Origin: Fidelibacterota bacterium
GTDB lineage: Bacteria > Fidelibacterota > Marinisomatia > Marinisomatales > Marinisomataceae
Assembly: GCA_028140795.1 (NCBI GenBank)
Contig: JAOIOW010000001.1
Span: 371,563 to 435,562, forward strand
DNA: 64,000 nt
Direction: 5' to 3'
Shown: in pieces, positions 45,380-54,586 of the stretch
Numbering within the stretch: the first letter of the stretch is position 1
Layout: every line of letters starts with the position of its first letter
Notes under the pieces: generated by a model
What the model was told of the DNA's origin: nothing
Databases searched by the model: none
The model's input: only the letters and a program-made list of their open reading frames with translations
Made by a program: the position numbers and the translations under genes

Positions 45380-46273
45380 TAAGAATAAATTTTTAATTAT
45401 ATATCCTGCCATTTTAGGATTCTCTTTTAATCTCCTAACCGAATAATCGTACCAATTGTCCCCATATGGAAGGTATACTCTAACTGTGTTTCCATCATTC
45501 ATCAACATTTCTAACTTTTTTTGCATTGGAACACCATGCAGTACCTGAAATTCATACTGATCTTTAGAAATATTATTTTTAATTATCCATGAATAAATAT
45601 TATCAATTAAAAACTCATCATGTGTAGCAATACCAACATACGAGCCTTTATTTAAAGCCTCTTTTACAAGTCTTATGTAATTTTCTCTAATATCATTATA
45701 GTCCTTTAATACCAATTTAGGGTCTTCAACATAAATGCCTTTACATATTCGAACATTAAATTTTTCATCACTAAGTGATTTAATATCATCAAAAGATCTG
45801 TGAAGATATGCCTGAATCACAATACCTATTTGATCATAATGCTCAAACATTTCCTTATATAGTTGAATTGTTTCTGATGTATAAGGGACATTTTCCATAT
45901 CTAGTCTAAGAAAATTATTATTCTTTTTAGCTGCTTGTACAAGTTGAGTAAGATTATTCTTCACAATATCCAGTCCTAAATCTTGTCCAATGTGAGTTAG
46001 TTTTATGGAAATATTTGCAGATAGGTTTCTTTTAGATATTTCATCATAAATTGATATATATCTTTGGGTGATTTCATCTGCCTCTTTCTCCGTTTCAACA
46101 TGTTCTCCTAAAATATCTATCGCAACTTTAAAACCTTTGTTATTTAGCTTTTGAACGTTTTTTAGCATTTCTTCATCAGTAATTCCAGCTATATAAGGAG
46201 AAGCTACAAGTTTTACAAAAAACTTTGGTAAAAAAGGAATGATTTGAATTATTAAATTATTTATTAACTTCAT
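45359..46273 (-). CDS. Proline dehydrogenase
   Basis: FAD-dependent enzyme oxidising proline to pyrroline-5-carboxylate and passing electrons to quinones. The TIM-barrel core is recognisable from ISIKLTHIGQDLG (about residues 83-96), FLRLDMENVPYTSET (about 119-133) and VIQAYLHRSFDDI (about 150-162), and the substrate-binding VRICKGIYVEDP followed later by VRVYLPYGDNWYDYSVRRL, the signature with paired arginines near 280. The 304-residue length is the monofunctional type; the P5C dehydrogenase partner is not in the window. It is divergent from the FAD oxidoreductase with 30 nt between starts. Confidence 0.9.
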   Translation of the reverse strand: MKLINNLIIQIIPFLPKFFVKLVASPYIAGITDEEMLKNVQKLNNKGFKVAIDILGEHVETEKEADEITQRYISIYDEISKRNLSANISIKLTHIGQDLGLDIVKNNLTQLVQAAKKNNNFLRLDMENVPYTSETIQLYKEMFEHYDQIGIVIQAYLHRSFDDIKSLSDEKFNVRICKGIYVEDPKLVLKDYNDIRENYIRLVKEALNKGSYVGIATHDEFLIDNIYSWIIKNNISKDQYEFQVLHGVPMQKKLEMLMNDGNTVRVYLPYGDNWYDYSVRRLKENPKMAGYIIKNLFLSIFRIK

Positions 46274-46303
46274 GCTTTATAAATTTAATAAATAAACAAA
46301 ATA

Positions 46304-47512
46304 ATGAAAGTAGTATTAATAATTGGTGGTGCAGTTTCTGGTTCAACTGCGGTAAAGAAACTTACTGATGAAGGAATTCGATGCGTTGTTGTTGAACAAA
46401 ATAGAATGCCATATGGAAAAATTGAAGATGGTCTTCCTAGATGGCATGAAAAACAACGTATTAATGAATACTTTAAGATTGATGATATTATATCTAATGA
46501 ATTAGTCGATTTTGTTCCGTTAACCAGGATTGGTAAAGATGTATCTTTCGAAGAAATCTATAATATGGGATGGAGCTGCATTTATTTTGCTAATGGAGCG
46601 TGGAAAGATAGATCTTTTCCTATAAAAGAAATTGAAGATTTTGATAATTTTTATTACCAAAATCCTTTTGTCTATTGGTTCAACCATTATCATGAATCAT
46701 CTTATAACGGTCCTAAAGTGGATATTAAAGATGATGCAATTGTTATTGGAGGTGGATTAGCATCAATTGATGTTTGTAAGATTATTCAATTAGAACTTGT
46801 TAGGCAGAAAGTTGAATCTAAAATTGAAAATTTCGATATCATTGAAATGGAGCATAAAGGTATACCAAAATATTTAGAACAGTATGATATGAAGTATGAA
46901 GATTTAGGTATAAATGGAACGACCCTAGTTTATAGAAGAAATATAGAAAATATGCCTTTAACCACTATTCCTGAAGATGCTACTCCGGAAATGGTTGAAA
47001 AAAGAAAACTTGCTCGAAGAAAAATTTTAAACAATACATTAGATAAATTTTTATTTAAAGTTGCTGAGTGCACTCAGCCAGTTGGACTATCCTATGAAGA
47101 TAATATTTTAAATGGAATAGAAGTCATTGAGAATGAAATCATTGATGGAAAATTAATCGCAAAAGAAAATTCCAATAAAATTCTTTATGGAAATACCTTT
47201 ATAAGTTCAATTGGTAGTTTGCCTGAACCAATTCAAGGAATTCCAATGGATGGATCAACTTATAATATTGTTGATGAAGACTCTGGAAAGTTTGACGAAT
47301 TAGAAAAAGTGCACGGAATGGGTAATGCAATTACTGGTAAAGGTAATATTAAAGCATCGAGAGTTAGCGCTAAAACCGTTGGAGATTTAACAATTGATTT
47401 AATTCATGATATTGATCAAGATGTAATTGATAATATTGATTTAAAAGTTAAACAATGGCAGTCAAAATCTTCCTATGATGGAAATTATTTTGAATGGAAA
47501 GCAAAAAAATAA
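46304..47512 (+). CDS. FAD/NAD(P)-dependent oxidoreductase (glutamate synthase beta/ferredoxin reductase-like)
   Basis: Two-dinucleotide-binding flavoprotein. The N-terminal FAD motif is VVLIIGGAVSGSTAVKKL (about residues 3-20) and the NAD(P) motif AIVIGGGLASIDVCKI (about 146-161). Sequence such as VVVEQNRMPYGKIEDGLPRW, with the YGKIEDGLP stretch, resembles the small subunit of glutamate synthase and adrenodoxin/ferredoxin reductase-like proteins. A late GMGNAITGKGNIKASR segment closes the FAD site. No iron-sulfur cysteine cluster is seen at the N-terminus, unlike GltD. The 402 residues give a stand-alone protein whose electron partner is unknown. It is divergent from proline dehydrogenase. 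Confidence 0.8.
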   Translation: MKVVLIIGGAVSGSTAVKKLTDEGIRCVVVEQNRMPYGKIEDGLPRWHEKQRINEYFKIDDIISNELVDFVPLTRIGKDVSFEEIYNMGWSCIYFANGAWKDRSFPIKEIEDFDNFYYQNPFVYWFNHYHESSYNGPKVDIKDDAIVIGGGLASIDVCKIIQLELVRQKVESKIENFDIIEMEHKGIPKYLEQYDMKYEDLGINGTTLVYRRNIENMPLTTIPEDATPEMVEKRKLARRKILNNTLDKFLFKVAECTQPVGLSYEDNILNGIEVIENEIIDGKLIAKENSNKILYGNTFISSIGSLPEPIQGIPMDGSTYNIVDEDSGKFDELEKVHGMGNAITGKGNIKASRVSAKTVGDLTIDLIHDIDQDVIDNIDLKVKQWQSKSSYDGNYFEWKAKK

Positions 47513-47521
47513 TTTTTTTGC
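47501..47521 (+). terminator. Perfect inverted repeat spanning the oxidoreductase stop codon
   Basis: GCAAAAAAA and TTTTTTTGC form a perfect 9-bp stem around a TAA loop that is itself the stop codon (47510-47512). It lies at the end of the gene, ahead of the nqr operon. A terminator role is likely but the 3-nt loop and AT-only interior make it uncertain. Confidence 0.4.
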
Positions 47522-47601
47522 AATAATTTTATAGAACTCAACAATCTTTTTTAGTACCTTCACTTGTCAAATTAAAGCATTTAAAACAATCCTAAGAGTT
47601 G

Positions 47602-48933
47602 ATGCAAAAAATAACGATTAAAAAGGGGCATAATATTAACATTTCTGGGCTTGCTTCCAGAGAATTTTCTAACGCGCCTACACAAAAATTTGTTTCGATT
47701 TCTCCTCAAGATTTTAATTACATCAAGCCAAAGCTTTTAGTTAAAGAAGGTGATCAAGTTTCTCTAGGTGATGCTTTATTTTTTGACAAGATGAATCCTG
47801 AAGTTAAATGGCCATCAATTGCTTCTGGAACTATTTCTAAAATTGTTTATGGAGAAAGAAGAGCAGTGCTTGATATCATTATTGAAATAGATGAAGAAAA
47901 AGAAAAAAATATTGAATCTGATAAACAAATCAATCTTTCATCAAAAGATAATGTAAAGGAGTTCATCCAAAAACATAATTTTTGGCCCTTTTTTACACAA
48001 AGACCTTTTAATAAAGTTGTTAATCCTAGCGATAGTCCTAAATGTATTGTAGTAAGTCTTGCTGATTCTTCGCCATTAGCAAATGATTTATCTTTTTCAT
48101 TAGCTGAAAACAAAGAATACATCATTTCTGCATTGTCTAATCTTAAGAAACTTACTGATGGACAACTTTATGTTGCTGTTAGGGGTGATAACTTTTCATT
48201 TTTGTCCGATTATGATTTTATCAATTTGATTCAAGTTGAGGGACCGCATCCATCTGGAAATGTTGGTGTTATTTTAAATAGAGTAAATCCTTTGAACCAG
48301 AATGAAGTTGTTTGGACTGTACAAGGAAGTCACTTACCAGTTTTAGGAAAGCTATTTTCCAAAGGTATTATCGATTTTTCTTTGAATATTTGTGTTGGAG
48401 GACCTGCTGTAAAGCCTTCGTATATCAAATCTCGAATTGGCGCTAGATTTGATTTATATAAAGATTTTTTATTGATGGAAAATGTTAGAATTATATCTGG
48501 TAATGTATTGACAGGGAAACAAGTTGATTTTGAAGGCTTCTTAGGATTTTATCATTCATCTTTTTCTGTCATTGAAGAATCATTTGAAAGACCTTTTATC
48601 GGTTGGTTACATCCAGGTGGAAAATCAAAATATAGTGTTTTCAATGCTTACCTAGGATCAAATAAGAAAAGTTTTGATTTTACCACATTACAAAATGGAA
48701 GTAATAGAGCATTTGTTCCTGTTGATGCATGGGAGAAAGTTTTTCCAATGGATATTTATATTAATGCATTAGCCAGAAGTATTGAAGCAAATGATATTGA
48801 TGAAATGGAGCAGCTTGGTATTTATGAATGCGATGAAGAAGATGTTGCATTATGTTCTTTTGTATGCCCGAGTAAATCTGATGTAGGTGCAATTATTAGG
48901 AAAGGTTTAGATACAATTTATTTTGATAAGTAA
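47602..48933 (+). CDS. nqrA: Na+-translocating NADH:quinone reductase subunit A
   Basis: Peripheral subunit of the Na+-NQR respiratory pump, which oxidises NADH, reduces quinone and exports Na+. The N-terminus ITIKKGHNINISG is the family start; FWPFFTQRPFNKV, GPHPSGNVGVILNRVNP and the late CSFVCPSKSDVGAIIRKGLD are characteristic. The 443 residues match. TTG 47599 could be read in frame, but ATG 47602 is preferred. It heads the nqrABCDEF-apbE operon; an 86-nt gap upstream with the terminator-like repeat suggests a promoter here, though I cannot identify a clear one. Confidence 0.95.
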   Translation: MQKITIKKGHNINISGLASREFSNAPTQKFVSISPQDFNYIKPKLLVKEGDQVSLGDALFFDKMNPEVKWPSIASGTISKIVYGERRAVLDIIIEIDEEKEKNIESDKQINLSSKDNVKEFIQKHNFWPFFTQRPFNKVVNPSDSPKCIVVSLADSSPLANDLSFSLAENKEYIISALSNLKKLTDGQLYVAVRGDNFSFLSDYDFINLIQVEGPHPSGNVGVILNRVNPLNQNEVVWTVQGSHLPVLGKLFSKGIIDFSLNICVGGPAVKPSYIKSRIGARFDLYKDFLLMENVRIISGNVLTGKQVDFEGFLGFYHSSFSVIEESFERPFIGWLHPGGKSKYSVFNAYLGSNKKSFDFTTLQNGSNRAFVPVDAWEKVFPMDIYINALARSIEANDIDEMEQLGIYECDEEDVALCSFVCPSKSDVGAIIRKGLDTIYFDK

Positions 48934-48935
48934 TT

Positions 48936-50141
48936 ATGGATTTTTTAAGAAAAATATTTGAAGAAACTGGAAAATTTGTAGAAAAAGGTAAGCCTCTATC
49001 TTGGGCTTATCCTGTTTGGGAAGCTGCAGATACTATTTTCTTTTCCACTAATAAACAAACAAGCAAAGGTCCTCATATTAGGGATAATATGGATATCAAA
49101 AGAACTATGTTCTTTGTTGTGATAGCTCTCATTCCTTGTTATATATTTGGAGCTTATAATATTGGCTACTTAAATGCTCTTGCCATGGAAATTGAAAGAG
49201 GTATTGTTGGAAATACTATTTTTGGATTCACCTATGTCATTCCAATTTTAATTGCAACTTTTGTTGCAGGTGCAATATGCGAGTTAACATTTGCAATAAT
49301 TAGGAAGCACGAAGTCAATGAAGGTTTCTTAGTTAGTTGTGCATTAATACCTCTCACTATGCCACCAGATGTTCCTTTATGGCAAGTATTTATTGGAACA
49401 AGTTTTGGAATAATTATTGGTAAGGAAATTTTTGGTGGAGTAGGAACAAACATTTTTAATCCTGCTTTGACATCAAGAGCATTTATGTATTTTGCTTTTC
49501 CTACAAAGATATCTGGGGATAAAGTATGGGCTGTAGGTCCTGATGGATATAGTGGAGCTACTGCATTAGCAATTCCAGCAAATCCAGTAGAATACGATAC
49601 TGCTTCAAATCTTTTTTCAGCCAATACACAATTTGATTACTCGACTTTAAATATGTTTTGGGGTTTAATTCCAGGATCTATTGGAGAGACAAATAAGCTA
49701 TTAATATTATTAGGTGCCTTCTTTCTTATTTATTGTGGTATAGCATCATGGAGAATTATGGTTTCTTCTGTTTTGGGCTTAGTCTTTACTGCACTGCTTT
49801 TTAATTTATTAAACTATTTAACTGTTGATGGCATCCTGCAAGCTGGTGGTTTTCCAAATGCAATGTTAACGATTACTCCTTTACAGCACATTTTGATTGG
49901 TAGTTTCTTATTTGGTACTGTTTTTATGGCCACTGAGCCTGTCACTTCATCTCATACTAACACAGGAAGATGGATTTACGGCTTTTTGATTGGAGTATTA
50001 ACTGTCATAATTCGTTCAATAAATCCAGCATATCCTGAAGGTGTATTTTTAGCAATATTAATTATGAATATGTTTGCTCCATTAATAGATTATTATGTAG
50101 TTCAAGCAAACATAAAAATGAGGTTAGCAAGAAATGTATAG
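48936..50141 (+). CDS. nqrB: Na+-NQR subunit B
   Basis: Integral membrane subunit with about ten helices and a covalently bound FMN; the riboflavin and Na+ pathway lie here. The FMN attachment motif SGATAL is at residues 206-211, so Thr209 is the predicted linkage site, made by the flavin transferase ApbE encoded downstream. Conserved sequence FVAGAICELTFAIIRKHEVNEGFLV (about 108-132, split between helix and loop) and a late MATEPVTSSHTNTGRW are present. The 401 residues match. It starts 2 nt after nqrA and overlaps nqrC by 8 nt. Confidence 0.95.
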   Translation: MDFLRKIFEETGKFVEKGKPLSWAYPVWEAADTIFFSTNKQTSKGPHIRDNMDIKRTMFFVVIALIPCYIFGAYNIGYLNALAMEIERGIVGNTIFGFTYVIPILIATFVAGAICELTFAIIRKHEVNEGFLVSCALIPLTMPPDVPLWQVFIGTSFGIIIGKEIFGGVGTNIFNPALTSRAFMYFAFPTKISGDKVWAVGPDGYSGATALAIPANPVEYDTASNLFSANTQFDYSTLNMFWGLIPGSIGETNKLLILLGAFFLIYCGIASWRIMVSSVLGLVFTALLFNLLNYLTVDGILQAGGFPNAMLTITPLQHILIGSFLFGTVFMATEPVTSSHTNTGRWIYGFLIGVLTVIIRSINPAYPEGVFLAILIMNMFAPLIDYYVVQANIKMRLARNV

Positions 50142-50889
50142 TAATAATTACACTCTTTTTTTCGTTTTTATTGTAACTGTTGTTTTGGGAACAATGCTCT
50201 CATTTACAAAGGACAGCGTTAAAGATTTACAAGATCAAAATCTTAAAGCTGATGTCCAAAAAACTATTTTAAGATCATTAAACTTTGATGAAAGTTTATT
50301 ATTAACCAATGAAAGTATTGAGCAAACATTCAAGAGCTCTATTGATGCTAAATGTGTAAATGTTGAGGGCGAAATTGTAGAGTGCAATATTGAAGAGGTT
50401 GATATTGAAAAAAATGAGGATACTTTACCAATTTATATAAGAATGGATAATGACAAAGTCCAAGGAATTGCTCTTCCAATAGCTGGAAAGGGCCTTTGGT
50501 CAACAATTTTTGGATATATTGCCTTAAATCCTGACACAGATTCTGTTTTAGGTATTCAATTTTATAAACATGGTGAGACTCCTGGCTTAGGCGGTGAAGT
50601 TGAAAAAAAATGGTTTACTGATAATTTTGTCAATCACCCTATAAAGCAACCAGGCGGCGAAATAAAATATGTACCCAAAAAAATCCGCGATAAATCTGGA
50701 AAAATCATTAGTATTAAAGTTGTTAAGGGTGGAGTTGATTATTCTGAATCAAATACTTCTTCAATTCATCAGGTAGATGGTATTTCTGGTGCTACAGTTA
50801 CTGCGGATGGTGTTACTGACTTTTTACTAGAAGATTTATTAAGATATGAAAAAACTTTAGATAAAATAAGAGATTATGGAACTATTTAA
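50134..50889 (+). CDS. nqrC: Na+-NQR subunit C
   Basis: Membrane-anchored periplasmic subunit carrying the second covalent FMN. One N-terminal helix (about residues 7-24) is followed by a soluble FMN-binding domain. The attachment motif DGISGATVT occupies residues 215-223 with Thr221 as the predicted linkage site. GKGLWSTIFGYIALN and TPGLGGEVEKKWF are family hallmarks. The 251 residues match the family. It overlaps nqrB by 8 nt and nqrD by 14 nt. Confidence 0.95.
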   Translation: MYSNNYTLFFVFIVTVVLGTMLSFTKDSVKDLQDQNLKADVQKTILRSLNFDESLLLTNESIEQTFKSSIDAKCVNVEGEIVECNIEEVDIEKNEDTLPIYIRMDNDKVQGIALPIAGKGLWSTIFGYIALNPDTDSVLGIQFYKHGETPGLGGEVEKKWFTDNFVNHPIKQPGGEIKYVPKKIRDKSGKIISIKVVKGGVDYSESNTSSIHQVDGISGATVTADGVTDFLLEDLLRYEKTLDKIRDYGTI

Positions 50890-51529
50890 TTCAGAATCAA
50901 AAAAAATTGTTAGTGATCCTATAAATGTTAATAATCCAATATCATTACAGGTTTTAGGAATTTGCTCAGCTTTAGCTGTCACAATTAGACTAGATCAAGC
51001 TATAATTATGACTCTAGCTGTTGTTTTTGTTTTATGCTCATCTAATGTTATACTTTCTCTAATTAGAAATTACATTCCTACTCGCGTTAGAATTGTTATA
51101 ATGCTATCTGTTATTGCATCTCTAGTGTCAGTGGTAGATGAATTATTAAAAGCATATTTATACGATATGAGTAAACAGCTTTCAGTTTTTGTTGGGTTAA
51201 TTATTACAAATTGTATCATTATGGGTCGTGCTGAGGCATTTGCTTTAAAACATGGACCATCAAAAGCGTTCTTAGATGGTTTGGGAAACAGCATGGGTTA
51301 TGGATTAATAATTATTGTTGTTTCTTTTTTTAGAGAGCTTTTTGGGGCAGGAACTATTACGCTTCCGGATGGTGGAGCAGGTTATGTTTTATGGAGAATT
51401 CCTGAATCGTGGTATGCAGCAGGATATGAAAATATTGGTTTATTAGTTTTATCTCCTGGAGCATTTATTATTTTGGGTTTAGTAATATGGATTCAAAGGG
51501 AGTTTGCTGGTGTTGAGGAGGACGCGTAA
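50876..51529 (+). CDS. nqrD: Na+-NQR subunit D
   Basis: Small integral membrane subunit (about six helices) that with NqrE encloses an iron-sulfur centre in the membrane; homologous to RnfE. The sequence LQVLGICSALAVT (about residues 22-34) has the conserved cysteine, and VGLIITNCIIMGRAEAFA (about 105-122) holds the second. GLGNSMGYG (about 135-143) is the family glycine motif. The 217 residues match. It overlaps nqrC by 14 nt and nqrE by 1 nt, typical of a tightly coupled operon. Confidence 0.95.
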   Translation: MELFNSESKKIVSDPINVNNPISLQVLGICSALAVTIRLDQAIIMTLAVVFVLCSSNVILSLIRNYIPTRVRIVIMLSVIASLVSVVDELLKAYLYDMSKQLSVFVGLIITNCIIMGRAEAFALKHGPSKAFLDGLGNSMGYGLIIIVVSFFRELFGAGTITLPDGGAGYVLWRIPESWYAAGYENIGLLVLSPGAFIILGLVIWIQREFAGVEEDA

Positions 51530-52152
51530 TGACAGGTGTTGAACACTATCTAAGTATCTTTACTAAAGCAGTATTCATTGAAAATATCGTTTTAGCCTAT
51601 TTTTTAGGTTTGTGTTCATTTTTAGCTATTTCAAAGAAGATTGATGCGTCCGTTGGAATCGGACTAGCTGTGATTGTTGTTCTTACAATTACAGCTCCTA
51701 TTAACTGGTTTCTTTGGGAATTCTTACTTGATAAAGGTGCTCTTGTATGGATTAGTCAAGATTTTAAAGATACAGATTTAGGTTTTTTAAAATTAATAGT
51801 TTTCATATCTGTTATAGCTGCAATGGTTCAATTGGTTGAAATGTTTATGGAAAGATTCTCACAATCTTTGTATAATAGTCTTGGAATTTTTCTTCCATTG
51901 ATTGCTGTTAATTGTTCAATTTTGGGTGGATCATTATTTATGGTAGAAAGAGAATACACTATTTCAGAAACAGTCGTTTATGGTTTTGGTTCAGGTGTTG
52001 GTTTCTTCTTAGCAATTGTAGCTTTAGCATCAATCAGATATAGAATAAGGTATTCTAATATTCCTCCTAGGTTAAGAGGAGTGGGAATGGCTATGTTGTT
52101 AACTGGATTATTATCAATGGCCTTTATGGCATTTTCGGGGATCGATTTATAA
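51529..52152 (+). CDS. nqrE: Na+-NQR subunit E
   Basis: Membrane partner of NqrD, homologous to RnfA. About six hydrophobic helices; AVFIENIVLAYFLGLCSFLA (about residues 14-33) carries the conserved cysteine of the first half, and IAVNCSILGGSLF (about 124-136) that of the second; the two cysteines with those of NqrD bind the intramembrane iron centre. The 207 residues match. It overlaps nqrD and nqrF by 1 nt each. Confidence 0.95.
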   Translation: MTGVEHYLSIFTKAVFIENIVLAYFLGLCSFLAISKKIDASVGIGLAVIVVLTITAPINWFLWEFLLDKGALVWISQDFKDTDLGFLKLIVFISVIAAMVQLVEMFMERFSQSLYNSLGIFLPLIAVNCSILGGSLFMVEREYTISETVVYGFGSGVGFFLAIVALASIRYRIRYSNIPPRLRGVGMAMLLTGLLSMAFMAFSGIDL

Positions 52153-53378
52153 TGAGTGATATTTTATTAGGAGTAATTGTTTTTTCATCAGTAATACTTT
52201 TGTTAGTTATAATTCTTAATGTTTTAGGAGATATTCTTCTTCCGCAAGGAGAAGTCACATTATTAATTAATGATGATGTAGATAAATCTATTAATGTTCA
52301 AACTGGAGGTACAGTCCTTTCGGCTTTAGCAGCACAAAACGTTTATTTGCCATCCGCTTGTGGAGGACAAGGAACTTGTGCACAATGTAAATGCCAGGTC
52401 ACCGAAGGTGGAGGAGATATTTTACCTACTGAAGAAGCATATATTTCTCGTTCAGACCAAAAAGATAATTGGAGATTAGGCTGTCAAGTAAAGATTAGAA
52501 ATGATATGAAAATAAAAGTACCTGACGAAATATTCAGTATTAGAAAATGGGATGCTGTTGTTAAATCAAATGATAATGTAGCTACTTTTATTAAAGAATT
52601 AATTTTAGAACTACCAGAAGACGATCCAATCCAGTTTGAATCTGGTGGCTATATTCAAATTGATGTACCTGAATATAAAGGATTAGAATATAAAAATTTT
52701 GAAATCCAAGACTTGTATACTAGTGACTGGGATAAATTCGATATTTGGCAATATGTTGCAGAAAATAAAGAGCCAGTTTTCAGAGCTTATTCAATGGCAA
52801 ATCATCCTGCAGAGGGTAACATGATTATGTTAAATATTAGAATTGCCAGTCCTCCACCAGATAACCCATCTGCACCTCCAGGAATAGCTTCTTCATATGT
52901 TTTTGATCTCAAAGAAGGAGATAAGGTAACTGTATCAGGACCGTATGGTGAATTCTTCATCAAAGACACCGACCGTGAAATGGTTTACATCGGAGGTGGT
53001 GCTGGAATGGCTCCATTAAGATCTCATATTTTTCATTTACTGAAAACTGAAAAATCTAAACGAAAAATTTCATTTTGGTATGGTGCTAGATCAGAAAAAG
53101 AAATGTTTTATGATGATGAATTCAAAGCCTTAGCAGAAGAATTTGATAATTTTAGTTATCATGTCGCTCTATCTGATCCACTACCGGAAGATAACTGGGA
53201 AGGTCCAACAGGATTCATTCATCAGGTTGCACATGATATGTTATTGAAAGATCATGAAGACCCTACTGAATGTGAGTATTATTTATGTGGTCCTCCAATG
53301 ATGATTAGTGCTGTTCAAAAAATGCTCTGGGACTTAGGCGTTGAAGAAGATATGATCGCTTATGATGACTTTGGCTAA
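52152..53378 (+). CDS. nqrF: Na+-NQR subunit F (NADH-oxidising)
   Basis: Electron-input subunit. A membrane helix (about residues 5-25) precedes a ferredoxin-like domain with [2Fe-2S] ligands at Cys70, Cys76, Cys79 and Cys111 (CGGQGTCAQCKCQV and LGCQVK). A ferredoxin-NADP reductase-like module follows: the FAD motif FRAYSMANHP (about 211-220), the nucleotide motif YIGGGAGMAPLRSH (about 279-292) and the C-terminal YLCGPPMMISAVQKML (about 377-392). The 408 residues match. It overlaps nqrE by 1 nt and apbE by 17 nt. Confidence 0.96.
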   Translation: MSDILLGVIVFSSVILLLVIILNVLGDILLPQGEVTLLINDDVDKSINVQTGGTVLSALAAQNVYLPSACGGQGTCAQCKCQVTEGGGDILPTEEAYISRSDQKDNWRLGCQVKIRNDMKIKVPDEIFSIRKWDAVVKSNDNVATFIKELILELPEDDPIQFESGGYIQIDVPEYKGLEYKNFEIQDLYTSDWDKFDIWQYVAENKEPVFRAYSMANHPAEGNMIMLNIRIASPPPDNPSAPPGIASSYVFDLKEGDKVTVSGPYGEFFIKDTDREMVYIGGGAGMAPLRSHIFHLLKTEKSKRKISFWYGARSEKEMFYDDEFKALAEEFDNFSYHVALSDPLPEDNWEGPTGFIHQVAHDMLLKDHEDPTECEYYLCGPPMMISAVQKMLWDLGVEEDMIAYDDFG

Positions 53379-54357
53379 TAGACTAGCTTCATTAATAATT
53401 CTTTTATTACTTAGTTGTAGTTCTCCTGAAAAAAATCTTGTTACTATCAATGGTAATACTATGGGAACAACATATACAGTAAAGTTTTTTCCAAAAACAA
53501 ATAACCCAGAAGAAATTGAAGAAAATTATATACTTATTGAAAGAATATTAAAAGATATTAATCAACAAATGTCAACCTATATACCAACAAGTGAAATTTC
53601 AACTTTCAATCAATCTGAATCAACTGATTGGTTTTTTATATCTGAAGATTTTTATAAGGTTTTAGAACGTTCATTTAAATATTATGATTTATCAAACGGT
53701 CAATATGATATAACAATCATGCCTTTAGTCAACTTATGGGGATTTGGTCCTGATATTTTTGAATCTCCACCTTCAGAAACAATGATTGACAGTGTTAAAG
53801 CTTTTATTGGCCAAAATCTAATTGAAGTTGATAAAGAAAAAATACGAAAGAAAGATTCTAGAGTTCAAATTGACTTAAGCTCAATTGCGAAAGGTTATGC
53901 AGTTGATAAAATTTTTAATACTTTAATTGAATATGAAGATCTTTTTATTGAAATAGGAGGTGAAATCAGGACCAGATCAAAAAGTAAAGATTGGAAAATA
54001 GGAATTAATACTCCATCAATTACAAATTTTGAAAATGATATTGAGCTAGTTATTTCCCTTAATAATCTTTCAATTGCAACTTCAGGTAATTACCGAAATT
54101 TTTATATAATTGATGACAAATTTTATCATCATGAAATAAATCCAAAAACTGGGTATCCAATTTCTTCTAATTTGGGTTCAGTTTCGATTATTTCTGACAA
54201 GTCATGCTTAGATGCCGATGCACTATCTACAATGTTTTATACAATCGATAATTTTGACATAGTAGAAAATTTAAAGGGAGTTGAATCTTTTTCAATACTT
54301 TTAAATGAGGATAAATCTTTTACAAAGGTTTTTTCAACTGGATTTCCAAAGAATTAA
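53362..54357 (+). CDS. apbE: FAD:protein FMN transferase ApbE
   Basis: Periplasmic, lipid-anchored enzyme that attaches FMN to threonines of NqrB and NqrC. The signal ends in a lipobox LLLSC with Cys at about residue 19. The ApbE fold shows GNTMGTTYTVKF (about 31-42), the flavin-binding LIEVDKEKIRKK ... VQIDLSSIAKGYAVDKI (about 170-187), FIEIGGEIRTRS (about 194-205) and a C-terminal DADALSTMFYT motif whose acidic residue binds Mg. The 331 residues match. Location right after nqrF fits its job of maturing NqrB and NqrC. ATG 53362 or 53365 may be used. Its 3' end overlaps the antisense nqrM by 4 nt. Confidence 0.94.
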   Translation: MMTLANRLASLIILLLLSCSSPEKNLVTINGNTMGTTYTVKFFPKTNNPEEIEENYILIERILKDINQQMSTYIPTSEISTFNQSESTDWFFISEDFYKVLERSFKYYDLSNGQYDITIMPLVNLWGFGPDIFESPPSETMIDSVKAFIGQNLIEVDKEKIRKKDSRVQIDLSSIAKGYAVDKIFNTLIEYEDLFIEIGGEIRTRSKSKDWKIGINTPSITNFENDIELVISLNNLSIATSGNYRNFYIIDDKFYHHEINPKTGYPISSNLGSVSIISDKSCLDADALSTMFYTIDNFDIVENLKGVESFSILLNEDKSFTKVFSTGFPKN

Positions 54358-54518
54358 GCGTTGCTATCACATTTATCTTGATCGCCACCACAAATTTCAC
54401 ATCCGTCAGGTGAATCACCACAAGCCTTTCTGAGTGGTTTATTTTTAAAAATCAGTCCCAAGTTCATCGCTAACATTGATACCCCAATAATGAGTAAAAC
54501 AGGTAATAAATTTTCCAT
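54354..54518 (-). CDS. nqrM: Na+-NQR maturation factor NqrM (DUF539)
   Basis: A 54-residue protein encoded on the minus strand, convergent with apbE and overlapping its stop by 4 nt. It starts MENLLPVLLIIGVSMLAMNL with one membrane helix (about residues 4-24), followed by PLRKACGDSPDGCEICGGD and a final Cys. The four cysteines at 33, 40, 43 and 50 form the C-x6-C-x2-C-x6-C pattern of NqrM, needed for insertion of iron into the NqrD/NqrE centre. The length equals other NqrM proteins. It is usually on the same strand directly after apbE; here the orientation is reversed. Below normal gene-caller length but a confident identification. Confidence 0.93.
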   Translation of the reverse strand: MENLLPVLLIIGVSMLAMNLGLIFKNKPLRKACGDSPDGCEICGGDQDKCDSNA

Positions 54519-54586
54519 TTTAAAATATAAAATAATTAATACGATTTTAATAATTTTTTCATTTCTTTTTATTTAAATTACCGCCT

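Noticed and set aside
47513..47601. Sigma-70-like promoter with TTGTCA upstream of nqrA
   Set aside because: No convincing -10 element is found at 16-18 nt spacing, so a specific promoter cannot be supported.
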